Origin: Mycolicibacterium rhodesiae JS60
Lineage (GTDB): Bacteria; Actinomycetota; Actinomycetes; Mycobacteriales; Mycobacteriaceae
Direction: 5' to 3'
NCBI GenBank assembly: GCA_000230935.2
Contig: AGIQ01000003.1
Span: 186,001-250,000 of the forward strand
DNA: 64,000 nucleotides
A model generated the notes under the pieces. The model was given only the letters and a program-made list of their open reading frames with translations. It did not search any database and had not been told where the DNA came from. Shown piece after piece: positions 47,562-54,925 of this stretch. How positions within the stretch are numbered: the first letter of the stretch is position 1; every line of letters starts with the position of its first letter. Made by a program: the position numbers and the translations under genes.

Positions 47562-48251
47562 GTGACCCCCCGCCTCCCCGCGATCGCGGCGCTGTTGTGC
47601 CTGTCGGTCAGCGGCTGCTCGGCGATCACCGCCGGTAGCGCGATGCCCACTTCGCCGGCACCGCTGACCAGCCCGGACGCCCTGCCGACCCTGTTGCTGT
47701 CGGCTCCCGATGTGGGCGCGGCGCTCTCCAGCGACGATGTCGTCGTCACCACCGACGTCAGCAAGGCCTGGAACGACAGCGCGCACTTCGCCGACGTGAA
47801 TTGCCTGGCCATCGCCGGTGCGGCCCAGCAGGGCGTGTACGCCGGCAGCGGGTCGACGGCCGTGCACAGCCAGGTGCTGCGCGATCCGCCGACCTCGCCG
47901 GAGTGGTCGCACTACGCCGTGCAGGCGGTGGTGTCGTTCCCGACCGCGCAGGCAGCCGCGGACTTCTTCGCCGCATCGCAGCACGGCTGGGCGGCATGCT
48001 CCAACCGGCAGCTGGACTACGCGCAGCCGATCGGACCGCCGCAGGTCTGGTCGGTGGGCCAGACCAGCACCGACAACAACGTGCTCGCGGTGTCGCGGGT
48101 GCAGCAGAGCCCGCAGCGCTGGGCCTGCCAGCGGGCGCTGACGGTGCACAGCAATGTCGCGGTGGACGTCGAGGCATGCAGCCTGGAGGGCCCGACCGCG
48201 GCGGCCAGTGCCATCGCCGGACAGATCGCCGGACGGCTGCCCACGGCGTGA
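47562..48251 (+). CDS. Exported lipoprotein with PknH-like sensor domain
   Basis: 229 residues from the GTG at 47562 (an in-frame TTG at 47550 would add four). The lipobox VSGC ends a short signal. The mature domain has the PknH_C-type pattern: PDALPTLLLSAPDVGAALSS, then CLAIAGAAQQGVYAGSG, then VQAVVSFPTAQAAADFFAASQHGWAACSN and CQRALTVHSNVAVDVEACS, with cysteines placed for two disulfides. Many such stand-alone sensor lipoproteins occur in mycobacteria; the ligands are unknown. A 19-bp inverted repeat follows. Confidence 0.85.
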   Translation: MTPRLPAIAALLCLSVSGCSAITAGSAMPTSPAPLTSPDALPTLLLSAPDVGAALSSDDVVVTTDVSKAWNDSAHFADVNCLAIAGAAQQGVYAGSGSTAVHSQVLRDPPTSPEWSHYAVQAVVSFPTAQAAADFFAASQHGWAACSNRQLDYAQPIGPPQVWSVGQTSTDNNVLAVSRVQQSPQRWACQRALTVHSNVAVDVEACSLEGPTAAASAIAGQIAGRLPTA

Positions 48252-48254
48252 AGC

Positions 48255-48314
48255 GCCGAACGTAACGCCAGGGCGCGATTCGGCGGCGAACGTCACCCTG
48301 GCGTTACGCTCGGC
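48255..48314 (+). terminator. 19-bp inverted repeat after the sensor lipoprotein gene
   Basis: Arms GCCGAACGTAACGCCAGGG (48255-48273) and CCCTGGCGTTACGCTCGGC (48296-48314) pair with a single mismatch across a 22-nt loop, starting 4 bp after the stop codon. The stability and position fit an intrinsic terminator without a T-run. It could also be a dispersed palindromic element, since the sequence looks repeat-like. Confidence 0.55.
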
Positions 48315-48401
48315 GACGGATTCCCGGCCTCGGGGCTCATTTGGGACTCGGGTCCCTGATCCGTTAGCCTTAAGCGCCCCAAGCCTGGTCTCTGGGGCGA
48401 G

Positions 48402-48487
48402 GTCCGAGTGGCGGAATGGCAGACGCGCTAGCTTGAGGTGCTAGTGCCCTATTAACGGGCGTGGGGGTTCAAGTCCCCCCTCGGACA
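48402..48487 (+). tRNA. tRNA-Leu (anticodon GAG)
   Basis: Acceptor arms GTCCGAG (48402-48408) and CTCGGAC (48480-48486) pair perfectly, followed by discriminator A. The anticodon stem CTAGC/GCTAG encloses the 7-base loop TTGAGGT, giving GAG. A long variable arm (TGCCC...GGGCG) marks a class II tRNA. The T-arm GGGGG-TTCAAGT-CCCCC is intact. CCA is not encoded. The gene sits exactly at the boundary between conserved backbone and the transposase remnant plus oxidative cluster, so it is a candidate integration site. Confidence 0.95.
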
Positions 48488-48644
48488 CATCCAGCGACAC
48501 GATTTAGGTCGGCCGTCGCCTTGGCTTGTCGCAGATGCGGGTCGTAATCGCGGCGGAGTCCCAGGCTCGCGTACACGTGAGCGCGTTCTGCCCCGGTTGC
48601 CACACCGAGGATTGCCGATAGTCCGCCCCGTTGCTCAACCAAAC

Positions 48645-49311
48645 TCACTGATCTGGGTAGCCGACGTGACGTGGGGGAGGAATTGTCAAGACCCGTGGAT
48701 TGGGGTTTTCAGGCGACCTCGGTTCCGGCTTGCTGGTCGCCGTCTGAGGGCGGATGCGGTGGGGTGATGTCGGTGGGCCGCTCGAGCAGTTTGCCTTTGC
48801 GGAAGACGGCTCCGGCACGCACGAGGGCGACCAGGTGTGGGCGTTGACGGCGCGCCAGCGGGCTTGTGCGGCGTCGATCCGCTTGTAGGCCATGGCAATC
48901 CCGGCCGCGCGTGATCCGGGGCCCTCGGTGACCTTGGTGCGCAGCCGCACGGTGGCGAAAGTGGACTCGATCGGGTTAGTCGTGCGCAGGATGAGTCGAC
49001 TTCGGTAGTGCGGCAAGGACATTGGCCTGCTTGTGAAACCAGCAGCGTTGCCCCCGAGTGGCCGGAAAGACTTCCCGCATCGCTTTCCAGAACCCCAGGG
49101 CGCCGTCCCCGACGGCCAGCACCCGGGGGTCATGCCGCGGCGTTTGCAGTCGCGCAGCAGATCGGCCCATGACTCGGTGGGCTCCCGATAGCCATCGGTG
49201 AGCGCGACGAGCTCCTTGCGGCCATCAGCGCGCACTGGGGTTCCCCCGATGGACCGACACCGAGACCCCGGCTGCGTGCAGGTCTGCGGTGATGCGCGGT
49301 GAACGCGTCAA
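48645..49311 (-). pseudogene. Degraded IS256/mutator-family transposase remnant
   Basis: Pieces of an IS256-family transposase are spread over frames on the minus strand. A fragment near 49305-49245 reads RITADLHAAGVSVS. Then come VRADGRKELVALTDGYREPTESWADLLRDCKRRGM (to about 49130), a frame change, VLAVGDGALGFWKAMREVFPATRGQRCWFHKQANVLAALPKS (to about 48990), a deletion of the central DDE region, and RTTNPIESTFATVRLRTKVTEGPGSRAAGIAMAYKRID (to about 48880). The order is that of the intact protein, but at least two frameshifts and a large internal loss make it non-functional. No terminal inverted repeats could be identified. Confidence 0.88.
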
Positions 49312-49446
49312 GTGGCTATCCCGGCGGCGCTACTCAAGCAAGCCGGGATAGACATTGGTTCCAAGGTCTATTTCGACATCGACGAAGACAACGAGACGGT
49401 GATCAGGATTTGGCCAGCTGACCACATAGCGCCTGCCGCACAGTGA
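49303..49446 (+). pseudogene. Truncated AbrB/SpoVT-like antitoxin fragment
   Basis: A 47-codon open stretch reads TRQVAIPAALLKQAGIDIGS then KVYFDIDEDNETVIRIWPAD and ends at TGA 49444-49446. The pattern IPxxLLKxxGIxxGSxVxF is the second half of an AbrB/MazE swapped-hairpin DNA-binding domain. A stop at 49300-49302 and the edge of the transposase remnant remove the normal N-terminal strand (the ...KGQ part). A GTG at 49312 could start a 44-residue peptide, but no ribosome-binding site is evident. No toxin gene is seen nearby. Confidence 0.55.
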
Positions 49447-49653
49447 ACTCGGAGCCGAGCGGTAGAGGCGATTCACTCCGGAAGGATCGGCCGGGAACAC
49501 CCCGGTCTCAATCACGGGGAACACGCCAAGGCACGGGTGGGTCAACTCCCGAGACCCTCAGAGGGTCAATTTTCAGATCGTTGAGTCACCATTCTTCGTT
49601 TACGCCACTCCATCAGATCGTGGCTCGGCAAAGCGGGAGGCTACGACCAAATT

Positions 49654-51354
49654 TCAGGCGCACCCTGCGCCGACAGTCGTTACCAACCCCTCAGCCGCCG
49701 CGCGAAGCTGGTCGCGTTGGACCAGCTTGACTCGCGGGCGACCCTCTGCCTCCCCAGCTGCACGCTCGGCTGCATCGATGCGCGACCAGCCAGCAACGCC
49801 GATGTCGGCGCCGAGCCGATCTTGGATCAGTGCCTCGATCGACTCGCGGCCGGCAACCGGCGCGGTGAGCTTGCCTGCCACGTAGTCTTCGAAAAGCGAG
49901 GCAACCGTGGCCTTAGCGCATTCCCTGTTTGTACCGATCAGGCCGCTCGGTCCCCGTTTGATCCAACCAGTGACGTACGCACCGGCAACCCGGCCTGAAT
50001 CCGGTGCGACAACCCGGCCGTCCTCATTCGGCACGACGCCACGCTGCGCGTCGAATGGCAGGCCGCTAATAGGGGTGCCTCGGTAGCCGACGGAGCGTAG
50101 GACCAGGCCGGCCTCAAGTACAGATGTGCGCTCGCTTGGCTCCGCGACAACGGTGCCGTCCGCCCTGACAACGCGCTCATTGTGCACGACACGAATTCCT
50201 CGGACCCGGTCGTCGCCCAGGATCTCGACAGGCGACGCCAGGAATCGCAACGTGATCTTCCGGCCACCACCGTTCGCTGCCCGAGCAGCGATCGTGCGGG
50301 CGAGTTCGGCCTTGCGCTGCACGGCGGGGTCGGCGTCGGACACGCCGAGAACCGCGAGCGCGCTGGCGTCGAGCTCGAACCCTTCGAGGTCAACGGCCAG
50401 ATCGATGTCGGCTCGATTCGTGAGTCCGATGAGTTCCGACGTCGTGAACGCCGCCTCGAGCAGGCTCCGCCGACCGAGCACCACGACTTCCCTGATCTTG
50501 CTGGCGCGCAGCGCCTCCAGTGCGTGGTCAGCGATATCGGTGCGGGCGAGACTTTCTGGGTCGCCGCACAGCGTCCGCGCGACGTCGAGGGCCACGTTGC
50601 CATTGCCGACCACGATGGCGCGTTCGACTCCGAGATCGAAGGTGCAGTCTGCGAAGTCAGGATGGCCGTTGTACCAGGCCACGAAATCGGTCGCCGGGTG
50701 GCTCCCGGGCAAATCCTCACCCGGGATGCCGAGCCGCCGGTCGGTTGCCGCGCCGACAGCGTAGATGACCGCGTGGTGATGGCGGAGCAGCTCCGCGTGG
50801 CTGATGTCCTTGCCCACTTCGACGCCGAGGTGCAGGTGGAGGTCAGGAGTGTTGCGGTCGTACGGGAACGCCGATACGACGTCCTTTGTCGCAGCGTGGT
50901 CCGGTGCGACGCCTGACCGCACAAGACCGTACGGGGTGAACAGCCGCTCGTATACATCGACCTCGACTCCGCGACGGCCCAACAGTTCCGCGGCAGCGTA
51001 GCTCCCGGCGGGGCCAGAGCCCACGACAGCTACCTTCAATCCGCAGACGTCGCTACTGGGCCTACGCGGCACTGGCGCTGTCCCGAACTCGCTCATCGGG
51101 TGGCATTTGTAGTAGTCGGCGTTGATCTGCGTGAACGGCAATGCCTCAGTGGTGAGGTCTTCTTCTGCATAAATGGCGTTCACCGGACAGACCTGCGCGC
51201 ACGCCGAGCATTCGATACAGGTCTCGGGGTCGATATAGAGCTGCTCGCTGGTCATATAGCCTGGCTCGCCAGGAGCCGGGTGGATACAGTTGACCGGACA
51301 AGCCGGGACGCACGAGGCGTCGTTGCAGCATGTCCCGGTAATCACAAATGTCAT
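49654..51354 (-). CDS. FprB-like ferredoxin/NADPH:ferredoxin oxidoreductase fusion
   Basis: 566 residues. The N-terminal ~75 residues are a 7Fe-type bacterial ferredoxin: CCNDASCVPACPVNCIHP and CIECSACAQVCPVNAI. The rest is a glutathione-reductase-like ferredoxin-NADP reductase with VAVVGSGPAGSYAAAELLGRRG (FAD) and AIVVGNGNVALDVARTL (NADP), and YVTGWIKRGPSGLIGTN near the end. Size and order match mycobacterial FprB, adrenodoxin-reductase-like. It lies 50 bp downstream of a P450 in the same direction and is the only reductase in the cluster, so it is the likely NADPH electron source for the ferredoxin, P450s and possibly the Rieske enzyme. The sequence around it is visibly less GC-rich than the backbone. 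Confidence 0.92.
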   Translation of the reverse strand: MTFVITGTCCNDASCVPACPVNCIHPAPGEPGYMTSEQLYIDPETCIECSACAQVCPVNAIYAEEDLTTEALPFTQINADYYKCHPMSEFGTAPVPRRPSSDVCGLKVAVVGSGPAGSYAAAELLGRRGVEVDVYERLFTPYGLVRSGVAPDHAATKDVVSAFPYDRNTPDLHLHLGVEVGKDISHAELLRHHHAVIYAVGAATDRRLGIPGEDLPGSHPATDFVAWYNGHPDFADCTFDLGVERAIVVGNGNVALDVARTLCGDPESLARTDIADHALEALRASKIREVVVLGRRSLLEAAFTTSELIGLTNRADIDLAVDLEGFELDASALAVLGVSDADPAVQRKAELARTIAARAANGGGRKITLRFLASPVEILGDDRVRGIRVVHNERVVRADGTVVAEPSERTSVLEAGLVLRSVGYRGTPISGLPFDAQRGVVPNEDGRVVAPDSGRVAGAYVTGWIKRGPSGLIGTNRECAKATVASLFEDYVAGKLTAPVAGRESIEALIQDRLGADIGVAGWSRIDAAERAAGEAEGRPRVKLVQRDQLRAAAEGLVTTVGAGCA

Positions 51355-51404
51355 CGCACAGTTCCAATCCAGTCAGTAATCCGAGAACGCGGCCATGGCA
51401 GCTG

Positions 51405-52631
51405 TCACCAGCGAAGCGTGAGCTGCTTGATTGATCGGAGGTCGGGGGCTGGGACGTATTCGATCGGGTCCGTGACCAGCTCAAGACGTTCACATCGGTT
51501 CGCCAGTGCGGTGAAGACTTCCTGAGCCTCGATTCGAGCCAACCACGCTCCCATGCACAGGTGGATGCCGTAGCCGAAGGCCAGGTGTGGGTTCGGCGAC
51601 CTCGTGATGTCGAACGTGTCTGGATCATCGAAGCGCTCGGGATCTCGATTCGCCGAAGAGATGAACCAGCGGAGCCGGTCACCGGCCCGGATGGTCTTGT
51701 CCCGCAGCTGCACGTCGCGAGTTGCGACCCGCTCGACGCTTTTGACAGGAGGGTCGTAGCGAAGGCACTCCTCAACCGCCCCACCAACGAGGTGGACTGG
51801 ATCTTCGCGTAGGCGATCCCACTGATCCGGGTTACGGACGAACGCCAGCAGCCCGTTGCAGATGAGGTTCATCGTCGTCTCGTGACCGGCGACGATGAAC
51901 AGGATGATGTTCTGCAGCGCGACTTCACGGGTGAGCACACCCTCAGCCTCCGCCCGCATGACGATGCTGATGAGGTCGTCACCTGGCGTCGATCGCCGCT
52001 GGTCGGCGAGCGGCGCGACGTAGTCGTACATCTGACGCATGGCGTCAGCGAGCTCCCGAATCCGGGAGCGGCTCGCACGCGGACCGGTCAGGAGGTGTTC
52101 GGCGACTTTGCGCACCCAGGGCCGGTCCTCCTGTGGGATTGCCATCATCTCCGAAATGACATTCAACGGAAGTGGCACGGCAAGCTCACGCAGGACGTCC
52201 AACTCGCGGCGCTCACCGATCGCGTCGAGCAGCGATGCGCACGCCGAACGAATCATGTCGCGCCAGTTCTCTACCGCAGCCGCGGTGAAATACGGCTGCA
52301 GCGCGCTCCGCATTGGACGGTGGTCAGGCGCATCAGTGTGCGTGATCCGTTTGCGAAGGTTTGCCCGGACGTAGGCGAGCTCCGCCTCGTCCCCAGGCGC
52401 GATGGGCGGAAAGGCCGGCGCCCCGTCCTCGACGATCGCCGAGGAGAACACCTGCGGCTGGCGGAGCACCGAGGTGACATCCTCGTAGCTCGTGACGAGC
52501 CACAGATTGAGCTGCGGGTTCCAATGGACCGGGTCCTGTGAGCGGAGCTGCCCAAAGTAGGCATACGGATCGCCGATCGCGGCCGCCGAGAACAGATCGT
52601 CGTCGATCTCGGCATTTCGGATCGTGGTCAC
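51405..52631 (-). CDS. Cytochrome P450 (cluster copy A)
   Basis: 408 residues from a GTG preceded by AAAGGAGAGG. Soluble bacterial class I type. The I-helix AGHETT (residues 248-253) holds the acid-alcohol pair Glu251-Thr252. The K-helix ExxR is EECLR (Glu288, Arg291) and the haem loop FGYGIHLCMG has the cysteine ligand at 359. It is followed by the FprB-like reductase and lies divergent from the ferredoxin gene across a 295-bp gap, so the three form a complete electron-transfer set. The substrate cannot be predicted. It is unrelated by close identity to the other two P450s of the cluster. Confidence 0.95.
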   Translation of the reverse strand: MTTIRNAEIDDDLFSAAAIGDPYAYFGQLRSQDPVHWNPQLNLWLVTSYEDVTSVLRQPQVFSSAIVEDGAPAFPPIAPGDEAELAYVRANLRKRITHTDAPDHRPMRSALQPYFTAAAVENWRDMIRSACASLLDAIGERRELDVLRELAVPLPLNVISEMMAIPQEDRPWVRKVAEHLLTGPRASRSRIRELADAMRQMYDYVAPLADQRRSTPGDDLISIVMRAEAEGVLTREVALQNIILFIVAGHETTMNLICNGLLAFVRNPDQWDRLREDPVHLVGGAVEECLRYDPPVKSVERVATRDVQLRDKTIRAGDRLRWFISSANRDPERFDDPDTFDITRSPNPHLAFGYGIHLCMGAWLARIEAQEVFTALANRCERLELVTDPIEYVPAPDLRSIKQLTLRW

Positions 52632-52926
52632 GAGCCTCTCCTTTGGTCAAATGCGATTGCGATACAAGTGAATACGTCGAGGTCCCACAACGCATCCGTA
52701 ATCCCTACCTACACCCGCAGCGCCAGGTACTCATTGGGTAGCCGGATCTTGAAGTATGGGTAATCGCTACTCATGACACGCCACATCCCACCACTGTTCA
52801 CTTATCCCCTAAACAACGCGCAGTGGTCCACGTACGCACGCTGCTCGGGATCGACGGACATTCGCTACGTCGCGCGCCGTCCATATCCGTTCGCTCAAGA
52901 ATCGCTCAAGAATTCGGAGGTGTGGG

Positions 52927-53175
52927 GTGAGCCAGGAACCCAAGCTCGAAGTGGCCGTGGTGAGCCAAGAAGCGGGGCTTGAGGTGGTCGCGGACCGCGG
53001 CCGTTGCCTCGGATCCGGCAACTGCTTCTACTCCGACCCGGAGGTCTTCGATCAGTCGGAGCAGGACGGCATCGTGATCGTCGTGAACCCGAACCCGTCG
53101 GCCGAGCATCGCGACGCCGTGATCCTTGCTGCGAGTTTGTGTCCGGGCCAGGCGATCTCAGTCCGAGAGGTGTAG
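52927..53175 (+). CDS. [3Fe-4S]-type ferredoxin for P450
   Basis: 82 residues from the GTG at 52927 with GGAGG 6 nt upstream. The motif is CLGSGNC...CPGQAI, i.e. C-x5-C-x(n)-C-P with Ser at the variable position normally occupied by the fourth ligand. Mycobacterial single-cluster ferredoxins of this kind serve P450s. The N-terminal ~18 residues are longer than usual and may be partly untranslated if a later start is used. It is the only plus-strand gene inside the minus-strand oxidative cluster. Confidence 0.9.
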   Translation: MSQEPKLEVAVVSQEAGLEVVADRGRCLGSGNCFYSDPEVFDQSEQDGIVIVVNPNPSAEHRDAVILAASLCPGQAISVREV

Positions 53176-53647
53176 CGAATGCACCGAGGCGAGGCGGAGG
53201 AAGTGTAGAGCGCCCACCTTCCTGGTTGATTCGCCTCGAACGGATGCAGCTACGAATTCAAGATTAGAGAGTTCCCAGCGTGCTGCCGTTGGCCTTCCGA
53301 TCCCACTCCGCTCTACTGCATACCCGGAGTTGAGGGTGCGCACGAGAACGGAGGCGTCGAAGGCGAAGGCGGCCGGTTCCGCCGCAACCAGTGCGTCCCG
53401 ATGCCGGTGGTCGCATCGATCGAGCACCTGCATGTCCTGCTCGCCCGCCGCCGACGTCAAAGACGACCGTTGCAGCCGTTGTCAGCGAGCCGTTTGACGC
53501 TACGAACGATCACTGGACCTCACCCTGGAGGCAAGCTCACCGCGTCGGCTTCTTCGGGGGAACCCCAACCTGACTCGTCGCGAAGTGAGGTTCGGTGCGC
53601 TGAACGCTATTCAGCAGTCTTTCCGGCGGGGACACCGGCAATCAACA
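53176..53647. other. 472-bp gap between ferredoxin and P450 B, no gene supported
   Basis: Both flanking genes end here (convergent). Several short open frames exist on each strand, but none has a ribosome-binding site, known motif or mycobacterial codon pattern. No strong terminator hairpin was found by eye. It may be a decayed gene. Confidence 0.5.
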
Positions 53648-54895
53648 TCACAACCTTGTGAAGCGAAGCGGCAGACTTTCTACCCGACGCACGACGCCAT
53701 GCCCGACGAACGAGACCTCCTCAGGAGGTATGGCGAGCTCAATGTCACCTAAGCGGCTGAAGAGCTGTTCGCAGGCGATGCGGGCTTCCAGCCTGGCCAG
53801 CGGAGCACCCAGGCAGAAGTGATACGCGTGGCCGAATCCCGCATGGGACATCTTCGGGCGGTGGATGTTGAACTCGTCTGCGTCATCGCCGAACTGGGAC
53901 GGGTCACGGTTGGCCGCCGCCCAACTGAGCAACACGCGCGAACCCTTGGGCACCTGCACTCCTCCGAGCGAAACACCGTCGCGCTGCACGACCCGCGGAT
54001 TCCACTGAACGGGCGACTCCAGGCGAACCACTTCGTCCAACATCTGAGGAATAAGTGAGACGTTCGCTCTGACCTCAGCCAACTGATCTGGATGAGTCAG
54101 CAACAGGTAGAGGGCCGAGCCCAGCAGGCTCGATGTGCTCTCCGTCCCGCCCGCAATCAAGATTCTGATCAGCTCCAGAATCTCGGGCACATCGAGCGGT
54201 CGTTCGTCGTCGACTCGCGCATTGACCAAGTCGCTGATCAGGTCATCGCCTGGCTCGGCACGCTTGGCGTCGATCACTCCAGCGAAATAGTGTTGCATCT
54301 CGACCAGTCCCCGAGCGCATTCGTCAGCGCGCTCTCGGCCAACGATGCCCGACACCGAATCCGCAATCAGGTCCGCCCACCGACCGAAATTCGCTCTGTC
54401 CTCGGTCGGAACGCCCATGATCTGTCCAATGATGTTCGTAGGTAGGGGCATTGCAAACTGTGTGAGCAACTCGAACTCCCCCGCCTCGATGAAAGCATCG
54501 ATCAGGCCGGTCACGGTTTCGCGAATAAGCGGTTCGTGCCGCGCGACTGCGCTGGGTGTGAACAGCTTGCTCACGAGCTTTCGGTAGCGCGTGTGCTCGG
54601 GCGGGTCACTCGTCACGAGCGCACCGACGGACGGATATCCAGTAGCCATGATGGCTTCCAACTCGGGATCGCCTTCTCCATACGGCGGCCGACGACTGGA
54701 GAACGACAGGGCGTCGCGGGCGGCTGCCAGGACATCGTCGAAGCGCGTGACAATGAAGGCATGTGCGTCTGCAATTTTGTATGCTGACGCCTCATTCCTG
54801 GCCGTTGTATAGAACGGGTAGGGGCACGCGTGATGTTCTGGAGAGCCGAATTCAGGAAGACCCCCCGCGTCCTTTTCAGCAGCAGTCATGACCAA
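53648..54895 (-). CDS. Cytochrome P450 (cluster copy B, Ser at the I-helix Thr position)
   Basis: 415 residues. The K-helix ExxR is DEVVR (Glu288, Arg291) and the haem loop FGHAYHFCLG has the cysteine at 361. The I-helix reads AGGTEST (248-254). Aligned on the preceding glutamate, Ser253 sits where copies A and C carry the conserved proton-relay threonine. It is 30 bp downstream of the BVMO gene in the same direction and may share its transcript. The substrate is unknown. Confidence 0.94.
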   Translation of the reverse strand: MVMTAAEKDAGGLPEFGSPEHHACPYPFYTTARNEASAYKIADAHAFIVTRFDDVLAAARDALSFSSRRPPYGEGDPELEAIMATGYPSVGALVTSDPPEHTRYRKLVSKLFTPSAVARHEPLIRETVTGLIDAFIEAGEFELLTQFAMPLPTNIIGQIMGVPTEDRANFGRWADLIADSVSGIVGRERADECARGLVEMQHYFAGVIDAKRAEPGDDLISDLVNARVDDERPLDVPEILELIRILIAGGTESTSSLLGSALYLLLTHPDQLAEVRANVSLIPQMLDEVVRLESPVQWNPRVVQRDGVSLGGVQVPKGSRVLLSWAAANRDPSQFGDDADEFNIHRPKMSHAGFGHAYHFCLGAPLARLEARIACEQLFSRLGDIELAIPPEEVSFVGHGVVRRVESLPLRFTRL

Positions 54896-54925
54896 CTCCC
54901 TCAGCGATGATCGAAATGCGGGAAT

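Noticed and set aside
48255..48314. Possible CRISPR-type repeat
   Set aside because: Only one inverted pair, no regularly spaced further copies; a terminator or palindromic element fits better.
53158..53460. 100-codon minus-strand frame between ferredoxin and P450 B
   Set aside because: No start signal, no motif, unusual composition; not supported as a gene.
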